Assembly: GCA_040752975.1 (NCBI GenBank)
Contig: JBFMHF010000014.1
Span: forward strand, 6,865 to 70,864
DNA from: JADLDB01 sp040752975
Lineage (GTDB): Bacteria; Myxococcota; Myxococcia; Myxococcales; Myxococcaceae
Length of the DNA: 64,000 nucleotides
Direction: 5' to 3'
Shown here: positions 33,058 through 42,215 of the stretch, one piece after another
Layout: each line of letters opens with the position of its first letter
How positions within the stretch are numbered: the stretch's first letter is position 1
Notes under the pieces: model-generated
Databases searched by the model: none
What the model was told of the DNA's origin: nothing
The model's input: only the letters and a program-made list of their open reading frames with translations
Program-made: the position numbers and the translations under genes

Positions 33058-35076
33058 GTGTCGCCAGGCCGAGCGTGGACAGGTGGGGTGGCGAGTGCCC
33101 TCTTGCTGGGGGTGTTGGGCTCTGCCTGCCAGTGTGGGCCGGGGCCTGAAGGTTCGGACGGCGGCGAAGAGGTCGACGGCGGGCGCACCCGACGGGACGG
33201 CGGGACGATCATCGTCCGCTACCCAGACGGATCCGTGGAGTACCCGGAGGTGTACGCGGGGGAGGATTGCCCTCCCGAGTCCTTCGGCCTGGCAGGGGAC
33301 GAGGACGGCGGAACCGTCAACCCCGGCGTCACCTCTGGGGATGGGGGCGTGCGCTTTGGCCTGTGCGTGGCGCTGCGGACGCTGACGGGCGAGGCGCTGC
33401 TCAACGGCGCGCCGGTGAGCTCGATCAACCTGCAGTTCCTCGGAGGCGGCTTCCGCTCGGAGATCAACCGGTCGCCCGACTCGCTGGGCCGGTACGACGT
33501 GCGGGTGATGCGCTCGCGCTACGACATCCTCAAGTACTGGCCGCGGGGCGTCTTCCCCACGCACGAAGGGCACAAGGACTTCGGCTTCCTCGACATGACG
33601 AAGGACCAGGTGCGCAGCCTGAGGGCCAACTCCCACCAGCTGCGCGGCAGCGCGATGTTCGGTGGGCTGCCCTTCATCCCCAGCGCCTTCCCGCAGGACG
33701 TGTGGTTCCAGGCGTACGGCCTCCCGCAGGGCCAGAAGGTGGCCGTCACCAGCCAGGCGGGGGCGTACGAGCTGTCCTTGCTCGAAGGCACCTTCACCCT
33801 CTTCCTCAACACCCCGGCGGTGTCGTTGTACGGCACCGAGCTCAGGAGCTACCAGGTCGTCAACCGCAACCTCGACTTCACGTACGACCAGGAGCTGGAC
33901 ATCAACATCCCCACCTCGCTGCTGGAGGGCGAGGTCACGTTGGACGGGCTGCCCATTCCCGATCGCCGCGTGGGCACCGACTACCAGTTGGCCTTCGTGC
34001 GGCCCGGAGACACCGAGGCCGGCGTCGTCACCCACCACGAAGGTGGGCTCCCGGGCTTCTCCGCGCTGGTGCCGAAGGGGGAGTACGGGGTGCAGCTGCG
34101 CTTCACCGCGTCGCCCGATCGCCACCTGCCGTCCGAGGTCTGGAACAAGCCCGTCACCCAGTACATCAACCTGAACCAGGACGGGCGCGTCTCGGCCAAC
34201 CTCACCACCCACCAGATCGAAGGCGGCCTGTTGATCGACGGGCAGCCGGTGCAGCCCAACCCCAACTACAACTGGCGGCTGCTCATGTTCGGCGCCGCCA
34301 ACGCGGCCGAGGTGTCCAGCTACCTCCTGTACGAGGTGCCGATGGACTCGAGCTCCTTCTACCTGCGCACCTTCCCGGGCGACTACTTCACCATCCTGTG
34401 GATCGACAGCGGGCTGGCGCCGGATCTCGCCGAAGGCTTCTACGTCGTCGATCGCTTCCTCCAGGTGCACTCCAACCGCAGCCTGTCCCTCTCCCTCGAC
34501 ACGGCGATGTTCTCCGGGCGTCTGACCATCGATGGCACGGTGCCTCCGCCGGGGCGGCGCGCGGGGTGGCTGTCCTTCCGCAACCGGGCCATGGCGGGCC
34601 AGTACAGCTGGTTCCGCCACTCGGTGACGGTGGGCGAAGACGGCTTCTTCCGCGTGCGGCTGCCCAAGGGGGAGTACGAGGTCTTCTTCAACATCGACAA
34701 CGACACCTTCCCCGAGTACGCGACGGGCAGGGAGTTGATGGTGTCGCGGCTGCTCATCGACGAGCCCGTGGTCCAGGATCTCAAGTACGAGACGGTGAAG
34801 GTGTCGGGCCCGCTGCGCGTCGGCGGCCAGCCGGTGGAAGACACCATCGGCGGCTTCGAGGTGGGCCTCAAGATGACGCGGGAGAGCGATCTTCGCGAGT
34901 GGGAGTGGGGCTTCGAGGGCGGGAAGACGGACTACGTGATGCGGATCCCCGAAGGCGAATACGCGCTGGACTTCGTGATCAACGAGAACGCCATCGACGG
35001 GGTGGCCTTCGGCAACGCGCCCATGGGCCGGCGGATCAACGTCATCAAGCCCCCCAACACCCTCGACACGCAGTAG
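33058..35076 (+). CDS. Large strand-rich surface lipoprotein with repeated carboxypeptidase-regulatory-like units
   Basis: A 672-residue lipoprotein (GTG start, lipobox VLGSACQC, Cys24) with a Gly/Asp-rich linker to about residue 90. The rest is built from repeated units of about 85-110 residues that each start with a phrase like LEGEVTLDGLPIPD, IEGGLLIDGQPVQPN, FSGRLTIDGTVPPP or VSGPLRVGGQPVED and end in PKGEYEV, PEGEYAL or similar. This is the pattern of prealbumin-like/carboxypeptidase regulatory-like domains, usually adhesive or structural. It is followed 12 bases later by the ABC ATPase gene and may share its transcript. Confidence 0.75.
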   Translation: MSPGRAWTGGVASALLLGVLGSACQCGPGPEGSDGGEEVDGGRTRRDGGTIIVRYPDGSVEYPEVYAGEDCPPESFGLAGDEDGGTVNPGVTSGDGGVRFGLCVALRTLTGEALLNGAPVSSINLQFLGGGFRSEINRSPDSLGRYDVRVMRSRYDILKYWPRGVFPTHEGHKDFGFLDMTKDQVRSLRANSHQLRGSAMFGGLPFIPSAFPQDVWFQAYGLPQGQKVAVTSQAGAYELSLLEGTFTLFLNTPAVSLYGTELRSYQVVNRNLDFTYDQELDINIPTSLLEGEVTLDGLPIPDRRVGTDYQLAFVRPGDTEAGVVTHHEGGLPGFSALVPKGEYGVQLRFTASPDRHLPSEVWNKPVTQYINLNQDGRVSANLTTHQIEGGLLIDGQPVQPNPNYNWRLLMFGAANAAEVSSYLLYEVPMDSSSFYLRTFPGDYFTILWIDSGLAPDLAEGFYVVDRFLQVHSNRSLSLSLDTAMFSGRLTIDGTVPPPGRRAGWLSFRNRAMAGQYSWFRHSVTVGEDGFFRVRLPKGEYEVFFNIDNDTFPEYATGRELMVSRLLIDEPVVQDLKYETVKVSGPLRVGGQPVEDTIGGFEVGLKMTRESDLREWEWGFEGGKTDYVMRIPEGEYALDFVINENAIDGVAFGNAPMGRRINVIKPPNTLDTQ

Positions 35077-35088
35077 ACCTACCGCCTC

Positions 35089-35823
35089 GTGACGGCCGTC
35101 ATCGAGGTGCAGGAGATCGTCCGCGACTTCGGTGCCGTGCGCGCGGTGGACGGCGTGTCCTTCGACGTGCAGGGCGGCGAGGTGGTGGGGTTGTTGGGCC
35201 CCAACGGCGCGGGGAAGACGACCACCCTGCGGGTGCTGGCGGGCCTGCTCACCCCGACTTCGGGGAAGGCGGCGCTGGGCGGCGTCGACGTGCACGCCCA
35301 CCCGCAGGAGGCGCGCCGGCACCTGGGCTTCCTCACTGCGTCCACGGGCCTCTACGAGCGCCTCACCGGGCGCGAGGTGTTGACCACCTTCGGGCGACTG
35401 CAGGGCCTGGACGAGGCGAGCCTCGCGAGGAGAGTCGACGAGGTGACGCAGGAGCTGGAGCTCGCCCCCTTCCTCGATCAACGCTGCGGGGCCCTGTCCA
35501 GCGGGCAGCGGCAGCGCATCTCCATCGGGCGCGCGGTGGTGCACGATCCTCCCGCGTACGTGCTGGACGAGCCCACCGCCACGCTCGATCCGCTCGCCTC
35601 CCGAGACATCATCGAGCTGGTGCAGCGCGCCCGGGCTCGCGGCAAGGCGGTGCTCTTCTCCACCCACCGCATGGAGGAAGCCGAGCACCTCTGCACCCGG
35701 CTCCTCTTCGTGCGTGGCGGGAAGATTGTCGCCCGCGGCACGTCCGACGAGCTTCGGCGTGCGAGCGGGCAGGGGACCCTCACCGGCGCCTTCCTCCACT
35801 TCGCGCAGGGACCGGCCGCATGA
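35089..35823 (+). CDS. natA: ABC transporter ATP-binding protein, NatA-like
   Basis: A 244-residue ABC ATPase with Walker A GPNGAGKT at 37-44, signature LSSGQRQR near 137, Walker B AYVLDEPTATLD near 158, and the switch His in LFSTHRMEEAE. Sequence and pairing with the permease downstream resemble the NatAB sodium/drug exporters. The GTG start follows the lipoprotein gene by 12 bases and the stop overlaps the permease start (ATGA). Confidence 0.92.
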   Translation: MTAVIEVQEIVRDFGAVRAVDGVSFDVQGGEVVGLLGPNGAGKTTTLRVLAGLLTPTSGKAALGGVDVHAHPQEARRHLGFLTASTGLYERLTGREVLTTFGRLQGLDEASLARRVDEVTQELELAPFLDQRCGALSSGQRQRISIGRAVVHDPPAYVLDEPTATLDPLASRDIIELVQRARARGKAVLFSTHRMEEAEHLCTRLLFVRGGKIVARGTSDELRRASGQGTLTGAFLHFAQGPAA

Positions 35824-37046
35824 GCCCCCTGCCGGTGCTCCTCAAGAAGGAGCTGCTCGACATCGTGCGCGATCGCCGGACGGTGCTGCTCACGCTGGTG
35901 CTGCCGGTGCTGCTGTACCCGGGGATCCTCACCCTGATGGGGGCGATCATCACCGCCGGGAAGGACCGCCTGAAGAACGAGGCGCTGGTGGTCGCGGTGA
36001 CGACGGCCGACGCGCAGGCCCTGCTCGAGCGCCAGCCGCTCCCTCCGCGCACCACGTTGCAGCGCACCACGAGGGCGGAAGCCGAGGGGCTTCTGCGCGA
36101 GCAGAAGGTGGCGGCCATCGTCGAAGTGCCCGAGGGCTCCGCGCGCGCCCTGGCCGAGGACCGGCAGGCCACCGTCACCGTGCTGTACACCAAACGCTTC
36201 GATCGCTCGATGGAGGCGCTCGAGCGCCTGCGACCCGTGCTGGAGGCCGTCAACGCGAAGGCGCTGACGCAGAGGCTCGAGGCCCGGCAGCTGGATCCTT
36301 CCTTCGCCACGCCGGTGAAGCTGGAGGCGCTGGACCTCGATTTCCAGAAGGACCTGGGCCCGTTGATCGCCTCGCGCCTCTTGCCCATCGTGTTGATCAT
36401 GATGCTCTTCGTGGGCGCGCTGTACCCGGCGGTGGACCTGACGGCGGGCGAGAAGGAGCGCGGCACCCTGGAGACCCTGCTGGTGTGCCCCGTGCGCCCG
36501 GTGCAGGTGATGGCCGCCAAGTACCTCACCGTGGCGATCGTCTCGGTTTCGTCCACGCTGGTGAACCTGGCGGCCATGGCCGGCACCTTCGGGGCAGGTC
36601 TGTCGCTGGCCTCGGAGGCCAGCACGTCGGTGCGCTTCACCCTGGGCCAGGTGGGGGTGATGCTGGCGTGTCTGGTGCCCGCGGCGCTGCTGGTCAGCGG
36701 CGTGTCCCTGGCCGTCGCGTCCATGGCCCGCACCTTCAAGGAAGGGCAGTCGCTGATGACGCCGGTGCTGCTGGTGGGCTTGGCGCCGGCCCTGGTGTCG
36801 CAGATGCCCGGCATCGAGCTCAACGTGGTGACGGCGCTGGTGCCGTTGCTCAACGTCGCGCTCCTGGTGAAGGCCGCGGTGCTGGGGACCGCGGCGCCCC
36901 GCGAGGTGATCATGACCGTCGTGTCCGTGCTGCTCTTCGCCGCCCTCGCCCTGAAATGGGCCGCAAGTGCCTTTGACAGCGAGGTTTTTCGCTTCGGCGG
37001 AACGCCCGGGTGGACGAGGGTGTTCGCGGGAAAGAAGCGCGGGTGA
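35820..37046 (+). CDS. natB: ABC transporter permease, NatB-like
   Basis: A 408-residue ABC-2 permease: TM1 near residues 21-43, a 130-residue extracytoplasmic loop, and a C-terminal group of five or so membrane helices. The family phrase DLTAGEKERGTLETLLVCPV, which precedes the TM bundle in NatB proteins, is present. Together with the ATPase it should export a small ion or compound. Start overlaps the ATPase stop by four bases. Confidence 0.9.
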   Translation: MSPLPVLLKKELLDIVRDRRTVLLTLVLPVLLYPGILTLMGAIITAGKDRLKNEALVVAVTTADAQALLERQPLPPRTTLQRTTRAEAEGLLREQKVAAIVEVPEGSARALAEDRQATVTVLYTKRFDRSMEALERLRPVLEAVNAKALTQRLEARQLDPSFATPVKLEALDLDFQKDLGPLIASRLLPIVLIMMLFVGALYPAVDLTAGEKERGTLETLLVCPVRPVQVMAAKYLTVAIVSVSSTLVNLAAMAGTFGAGLSLASEASTSVRFTLGQVGVMLACLVPAALLVSGVSLAVASMARTFKEGQSLMTPVLLVGLAPALVSQMPGIELNVVTALVPLLNVALLVKAAVLGTAAPREVIMTVVSVLLFAALALKWAASAFDSEVFRFGGTPGWTRVFAGKKRG

Positions 37047-37130
37047 GGGGCAATGAACACCTTCCAACGACGTCATGCGTTTTAGCGTGTAGAGTCCACT
37101 CGTACCCACCCAACGGGAGAACGTCCCACC

Positions 37131-37865
37131 ATGTGGCAACGGTTCAAGCGCGCGATGCGCAGCTTCGTCGGCTTCTTCGTCAGCACCATCGAGGATCCGG
37201 AGCTGATCCTCGAGCAGAACATCCGGGACCTGAACGACCAGGTGCCGAAGATGAATGAGTCGATCGCCATGGTGCGGGCGAACGTCACCCTGCTGGAGAA
37301 GGAGAACGCCAAGTACCGGCAGGAGGTGGGTGATCTCACCGCCAAGGTGAAGGCGGCGATCCAGGCCGGGCGTGACGATCTCGCGGCGCAGTACGCCACG
37401 CGGCTCCAGATGGAGAAGGGAGCGCTGGCCCGCAACGAGGCGCAGCTCACCACCGCCAAGGCCGCCTACGAAAAGGCGCTCAACGTGAAGAAGGCCTTCA
37501 TGCGGGAAAAGGACCGCAAGACGGCCGAGGCGCTCGCCGCGATCCGCGACGCGAGGCGCTCCAAGTGGCAGGCCAAGGTGGCCGACGCCATGGAGTCCTT
37601 CGAGGTGGCCGGCATCGACGCCACCCACGACGAGATGCTGCGCAAGGTGGAAGAGCAGACGGCCATCAACGAGGCGCGCATGCAGATGGCGCTCGAGGGC
37701 GTCGATCACCAGGCGCTGAAGATCGAAGAAGAGGCCGAGGCCATCCAGGCGCAGGAGCTCGTGAAGCAGTTCAAGATGGAGATGGGCCTGCAGAGCCCCG
37801 CGCCGGTGTCCGAGGTGTCCGCCGGCGGCGAGAAGACCATCGGCAAGAAGGTCGAGGTCAAGTAG
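37131..37865 (+). CDS. pspA: PspA/IM30-family envelope-stress protein
   Basis: A 244-residue helical coiled-coil protein of the PspA/Vipp1 type, which assembles on the inner face of the membrane and preserves it under stress. The N-terminal amphipathic helix (MWQRFKRAMRSFVGFFV) and the DPELILEQNIRDLNDQV segment are typical; long Ala/Lys/Glu helices follow to about residue 215. It begins a new transcription unit: GGGAGA precedes the ATG and a TAGAGT lies at 37090-37095. The next gene starts 20 bases later, opening a seven-gene operon. Confidence 0.92.
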   Translation: MWQRFKRAMRSFVGFFVSTIEDPELILEQNIRDLNDQVPKMNESIAMVRANVTLLEKENAKYRQEVGDLTAKVKAAIQAGRDDLAAQYATRLQMEKGALARNEAQLTTAKAAYEKALNVKKAFMREKDRKTAEALAAIRDARRSKWQAKVADAMESFEVAGIDATHDEMLRKVEEQTAINEARMQMALEGVDHQALKIEEEAEAIQAQELVKQFKMEMGLQSPAPVSEVSAGGEKTIGKKVEVK

Positions 37866-37884
37866 CGCGCCACCCGAGCGAGCC

Positions 37885-39063
37885 TTGGCGGACGAACCCA
37901 ACGCGGGCGGCGGACGGAGACGACTTCGGGTCGGCCGGCTGCTGCTCGCGTCTTTCTTCGTGCTGCTGGCGGGCGGCAGCGTGGTGGCCTCGCGCCTGGG
38001 CTGGGTCGAGCGCCTGAGAGATCGCCTCCAGGGTCGCAGCCCGCGCCTGGCCGTCGGCGACTTCCCCGCAGGGGTGATGGCGCCGGTCGACGACGTGGTG
38101 AAGGTGCCGACGCGGCCGGTGGTGCTGGGGCTGGTGCCGCGGGGCAGCGTGGCGCCCGTGCTGCTCGCTGCGGGAGATGCCGACCGGGTGGGCCTCTTCC
38201 GCGCCAGCTACGCCATCGACGTGAAGGTGGTGCTCTTCGAGCGTGAGGAGGAGCTGCGCAAGGCGCTGGTGAAGGGCGGGGAGAATGGCGGGGTCGATCT
38301 CGCAGCGCTGCCCGTGTCGTCCCTGGCCATGTCCGCCTCGCTGCTGCGCGACGCCGCGCCGCGGGTGGTGATGCTGCTGGGCCGGAGCCGGGGGCACGAG
38401 GTGATCGGCGCGCGCGCGGGCATCACGGCCTTCTCCGAGCTCGCCGGGAAGAAGGTGGGCGTCGAGGAGCGCTCGCTGCCCTGGTACGTCCTCTTGTGGG
38501 GCCTTTCGCGCGCCCACCTCTCGCTGCGCGACGTGCAGCTGGTGCCGCTGGGGTCCAGCTTCGAGGCAGGCGCCGCCCTGAAGGACAAGAAGGTGGACGC
38601 GGTGGCAGGCTTCGTGGGCGACGTCGTGCCGGCGGTGAAGGAGGTGGGGGGCAACGTGCTCGGCACCACGGCCGACGCGCCGCACCTGGTGGCGACGGTG
38701 CTGGTGGCGCGCGGAGACTTCGCGGCTCGCTACCCCGACGGCATTCGGCGGCTCTTGCGCGGGGTGCTGGACGCCAACGCCTCGACGACGAAGGACCTCA
38801 CCGAGGCGGCCCGCGTGCTGGGGGCGGTGGCGCCCCAGCTGGGCGATCCGACGGAGGCCATTCGCGCCGCGCCGCCGGCGTCCCTCAAGGACAACCTGGC
38901 CTTCTTCGGGCTGGCCGACGAGTCACCGGTGACGTTCTCGGAGCTGTTCGACAGCGCCGCCGCGCTCAACCAGAAGCTCTTCAACGCGCCGCCCGCCCCC
39001 TCCGCGGAAGACACTGCGGACCTCGGCGCGCTGAAGTACGTTGCCTCGGCGCGAGGTCCTTGA
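37885..39063 (+). CDS. Membrane-anchored NitT/TauT-like substrate-binding protein
   Basis: A 392-residue protein read from a TTG, with one N-terminal membrane helix (LLLASFFVLLAGGSVVA, about residues 19-36) and a periplasmic-binding-protein body of the NMT1/TauA type: a lobe with AAGDADRVGLFRASYAIDV, ALPVSSLAMSAS, FSELAGKKVGVEERSLPWYVLLW and VDAVAGFVGDVV. It lacks a lipobox and stays anchored by the helix. The usual role is ligand capture for an ABC importer, but the ABC genes of this operon look like exporter/lipoprotein-type components, so it may instead be a sensor or an adaptor. A downstream start is possible. Confidence 0.8.
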   Translation: MADEPNAGGGRRRLRVGRLLLASFFVLLAGGSVVASRLGWVERLRDRLQGRSPRLAVGDFPAGVMAPVDDVVKVPTRPVVLGLVPRGSVAPVLLAAGDADRVGLFRASYAIDVKVVLFEREEELRKALVKGGENGGVDLAALPVSSLAMSASLLRDAAPRVVMLLGRSRGHEVIGARAGITAFSELAGKKVGVEERSLPWYVLLWGLSRAHLSLRDVQLVPLGSSFEAGAALKDKKVDAVAGFVGDVVPAVKEVGGNVLGTTADAPHLVATVLVARGDFAARYPDGIRRLLRGVLDANASTTKDLTEAARVLGAVAPQLGDPTEAIRAAPPASLKDNLAFFGLADESPVTFSELFDSAAALNQKLFNAPPAPSAEDTADLGALKYVASARGP

Positions 39064-39070
39064 GACGCCC

Positions 39071-39889
39071 GTGAAGAAGCGCTCGCCCAACTACTTCAAG
39101 GCGGCCCTGCTGATGCCCGCCAACCTCTTCGCCCTCGCGGCGGGTGGCATCGCGTCGCTGGTGATGGGCGACTGGGTGCCGCTGGCTGCCGCGGGCGGCG
39201 CGTCCGGGCTGTACCTGATGCTCCTGTCCACCATGCCGTCCTTCCGGCGCGCGGTGCGTTCCCGGGCGGCGCAGCTCGACGACGTGGCCTCTCCCGACGA
39301 GCTGGAGGCGCTGCTCAATGAACTCGCCCCCTCGCAGCGGCAGCACTACCAGGAGCTCGAGGCGCTCAAGGAGCGGATCCTCGACAGCTACCGGAAGATG
39401 CCGGGCGGCCGGGTGTTGGTGGCCTCCAGCGAGCGTCGCATCGAAGGGCTGTTGACCAGCTTCTTGAGGCTGGTCGCCACGCTCAACAGCTACCGGCGGT
39501 TCTTGTCCGTGACCGATCGCCAGGCCATCGAGCAGGAGCTCGCCGGCCTCGAGAAGGAGGTCGCCGAGGAGAAGAACGAGCGGCTGCGCGAGGTGAAGCA
39601 ACGCCGGGTGGAGATCTTGAAGAAGCGGGTGCAGCGCTTCGTCCAGGCCGAGGAGAGCCGGGAGATCGTGAGCCACCAGCTGGCGGGGATTGAAGACGTG
39701 TTGCGCCTGACGCACGAACAGTCCATCGCCATTCGCGACCCCGAGGTGGTGAGCCGCCAGCTCGACGCGCTCACCGCCGAGGTCGCCGCCACGGAGGAGA
39801 CGGTGCGCGAGATGGAGCAGTTCATGCAGATCACCGAGGAGCTGTCGTCCACCCCGTCGCTGCCGCGAGGCCAGGAGCGGGTGCGATGA
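39071..39889 (+). CDS. Two-TM coiled-coil protein of the PspA-ABC operon
   Basis: A 272-residue protein with two adjacent membrane helices near residues 14-50 (LLMPANLFALAAGGIASLVMG, LAAAGGASGLYLMLLS), then a long helical coiled coil (about 75-260; EQELAGLEKEVAEEKNERL, EVKQRRVEILKKRVQRF). It could stack on PspA, whose coiled coil it resembles in length. Start is taken as GTG 39071; the stop overlaps the next ATG. No family recognised. Confidence 0.75.
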   Translation: MKKRSPNYFKAALLMPANLFALAAGGIASLVMGDWVPLAAAGGASGLYLMLLSTMPSFRRAVRSRAAQLDDVASPDELEALLNELAPSQRQHYQELEALKERILDSYRKMPGGRVLVASSERRIEGLLTSFLRLVATLNSYRRFLSVTDRQAIEQELAGLEKEVAEEKNERLREVKQRRVEILKKRVQRFVQAEESREIVSHQLAGIEDVLRLTHEQSIAIRDPEVVSRQLDALTAEVAATEETVREMEQFMQITEELSSTPSLPRGQERVR

Positions 39890-41556
39890 GTCGTGCCGGG
39901 AGAAGGGCGAAGACTTCCGTGGGGCTCCCTGCCTCGTCGTCAGGGCGGAGGGGACCTGCAGGATCTTCAGTTCGCGCGGCCGGCCTTGCGCTGGCGGTGC
40001 TCGCGCTGCTCTCCGGCTGCGCGAAGTGCGGGAAATCCGGCGCGCAGGCGGACGGCGTCGAGCGGGTGCTGCCGAAGGGCGCGGTGGGCGTGGTGGTGGT
40101 GCCGAAGGTGGAGGCGGTGGGCCAGAAGCTGTCCATCATCGAGAAGCTGAAGGTGGCAGGCTTCCTCGCCCAGCTGCGGGGCTTTGCCGACGCGAAGGGC
40201 TTCTCCGACGCGCTGGTGGCCGAGCTGGGCATCGACTTGAGGAGCGCGGAGGCGCTGGAGAAGGCCGGGGTGGACTCGCAGCGCGGGCTGGGCGCGGCGG
40301 TGCTGATGACGGGCCACGCCTACCTGGCGCTGCCGGTGAAGGACGCGGCGAAGCTGCACACCGCCCTCGAGACGCTGTCCTTCCGGCGGCTGGGCGCGGG
40401 CGCAGGGGGCGAGCAGAAGGCGGGCGAGGTGGTGGTGAAGACGTTCAGCCCTCAGGCCGGCAAGCCCCCACGGCTGGGCTACGTGCTGGCCCACGGCTTC
40501 GCGCTCGTGGCCACCGACGACGCCATCGGCAAGCTGGCCATGCTGGCGACGCTGCCGGAAGCCGACGCCCTGTCCAGCGACGCGAGGCTGAAGGAAGCCC
40601 AGGCGCGCCTGGCTGGACCGCGAGACGTCTTCGCCTGGCTTCCGCCGGGCTCTCCGGTGCTGGGCCGCGCCCCGGTGTCCAGCGCGCTGGTGAGCGCCTC
40701 GCTCACGCCCTCGGGCCTCACCGTGGCGGTGGACGCGCCGTGGAAGGGCGACGCGCAGCAGCTCGCCGTGCTGGAAGCGAAGCAGGGGGCCGAGCTCCTC
40801 GGCCTGCTCCCGCGAGACGCCTTCCTGGTGATCCGCTTCCTGGGCGATCCCCAGCGGCTGGCGCCCTTCACCGCGGACCTGCTGGGCCCCTTCCTCTCGC
40901 GCGCCTTCGCCGAGGCGCAGTTCGACGTGAAGAGCGAGGTGCTGGAGAAGCTGAAGCCGGGCGCCGTGGTGGGGCTGTCCCTCGCCGAGCGCCCGCCGCT
41001 CGATCGCGGGCTGCCGTCCTTCGACATCCGCCAGACCAACCCCTTCACCTACGCGCACCTGTCCGGAGCGGCCCCGCTGGCCTCGAAGGAGCAGGCCTGG
41101 CCCACGCTGGAGAAGGTGGCGCAGGTGGCGCCGCGCTTCGGGGCCCAGATGCAGAAGGCGGATCGCGAGGGGACCCCGGTGCTCCTCACCACCTGGGCCC
41201 AGGGCGAAGGCGTGCACTTCGCGGTGAAGGGCGACGCGGTGCTGTTCGCCTCTCCGGTGCAGCGGCTCGACGCGCTCTTGAAGCGGGACGCGGCGGGGGG
41301 ATCGCCCGTGGCGGGCCTGGGGACGGACGCGGTGGCGGTGGCGGTCGATCTCTCGAGGCTCAACCAGTCGGTGCGCGCGCTGCCCGAGAGCGCGTGGGGC
41401 ATCGGCGGCTTCGCCATCAAGGCGACGACGGTGCGCTGGCTGGACGCGATGGATGACTTGAAGGCCATCACCCTCTCGGTGGGCGCGAAGGACAAGGCGG
41501 TGCAGGCGAAGGTGGTGTTGGCCCTCGGCGGCGCGGAGGCGGCAAGGACGCCGTGA
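39886..41556 (+). CDS. Lipoprotein of DUF3352-like type
   Basis: A 556-residue lipoprotein (long n-region, then LAVLALLSGCAKC). The mature part recalls the DUF3352 group of exported proteins, with the opening phrase LPKGAVGVVVVPKV and repeated pairs of hydrophobic strands with helices (KLHTALETLSFRRLG, RLGYVLAHGFALVATDDA, PRDVFAWLPPGSPVL). Function unknown. It lies between the coiled-coil gene and the ABC ATPase with four-base overlaps on both sides, so it is made in step with them; the ABC pair may act on lipoproteins. Confidence 0.8.
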   Translation: MSRAGRRAKTSVGLPASSSGRRGPAGSSVRAAGLALAVLALLSGCAKCGKSGAQADGVERVLPKGAVGVVVVPKVEAVGQKLSIIEKLKVAGFLAQLRGFADAKGFSDALVAELGIDLRSAEALEKAGVDSQRGLGAAVLMTGHAYLALPVKDAAKLHTALETLSFRRLGAGAGGEQKAGEVVVKTFSPQAGKPPRLGYVLAHGFALVATDDAIGKLAMLATLPEADALSSDARLKEAQARLAGPRDVFAWLPPGSPVLGRAPVSSALVSASLTPSGLTVAVDAPWKGDAQQLAVLEAKQGAELLGLLPRDAFLVIRFLGDPQRLAPFTADLLGPFLSRAFAEAQFDVKSEVLEKLKPGAVVGLSLAERPPLDRGLPSFDIRQTNPFTYAHLSGAAPLASKEQAWPTLEKVAQVAPRFGAQMQKADREGTPVLLTTWAQGEGVHFAVKGDAVLFASPVQRLDALLKRDAAGGSPVAGLGTDAVAVAVDLSRLNQSVRALPESAWGIGGFAIKATTVRWLDAMDDLKAITLSVGAKDKAVQAKVVLALGGAEAARTP

Positions 41557-42215
41557 TCTCCGCGCGCGCGGTGTCCCGCAGCTACGACGACGGGGAGCGC
41601 GGGCAGGTCCGCGTGCTGGACAGCGTGTCGCTCGAGGTGGAGGCCGGTGAGTTCGTCGCGGTGGTGGGACGCAGCGGCAGCGGGAAGTCGACCCTCCTCA
41701 ACGTGCTGGGCGGGCTGGACACCGGCTACACCGGCGCCGTCACCGTGGCCGGCACCGCGCTCAGCGGGCTGTCGGATCTCGCCCTCTCCCGCTTCCGCAA
41801 CGAGCAGGTGGGCTTCGTCTTCCAGTCCTTCCACCTGGTGCAGGGGCTCACCGCGAAGGACAACGTGGCGTTGCCCGCCTTCTTCGCCCCCGCTCCGTCC
41901 CGCGACACCGAGGCGCGCGCGCTGGAGGCGCTGACCCGCGTCGGCCTCGAGGGAAAGGCGGGGCGGCTCCCCAGCCAGTTGTCGGGCGGAGAGCGGCAGC
42001 GGGTGGCCATCGCGCGGGCGCTGTTCGCCCGGCCGAAGGTGCTGCTCTGCGACGAGCCCACGGGCAACCTGGACTCCGCGACCAGCGAGCAGGTGGTGGC
42101 GCTCTTCACCGAGCTGAACCGGGGCGGCCTCACGGTGGTGGCGGTGACGCACGAAGAACGACTGCGCGCCGCGGCGTCGAGGGTCCTCACCCTGGCCGAA
42201 GGGAAGCTGGTGTGA
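41553..42215 (+). CDS. ABC transporter ATP-binding protein, MacB/LolD-like
   Basis: A 220-residue ABC ATPase of the LolD/MacB/FtsE class: Walker A GRSGSGKS at 39-46, LSGGERQRVAIARAL signature, Walker B LLCDEPTGNLD, and the phrase VGFVFQSFHLVQGLTAKDNV typical of this class. It powers mechanotransmission (lipoprotein or peptide extrusion) rather than passage through the membrane. GTG start overlaps the lipoprotein gene; the stop overlaps the permease start. Confidence 0.93.
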   Translation: MISARAVSRSYDDGERGQVRVLDSVSLEVEAGEFVAVVGRSGSGKSTLLNVLGGLDTGYTGAVTVAGTALSGLSDLALSRFRNEQVGFVFQSFHLVQGLTAKDNVALPAFFAPAPSRDTEARALEALTRVGLEGKAGRLPSQLSGGERQRVAIARALFARPKVLLCDEPTGNLDSATSEQVVALFTELNRGGLTVVAVTHEERLRAAASRVLTLAEGKLV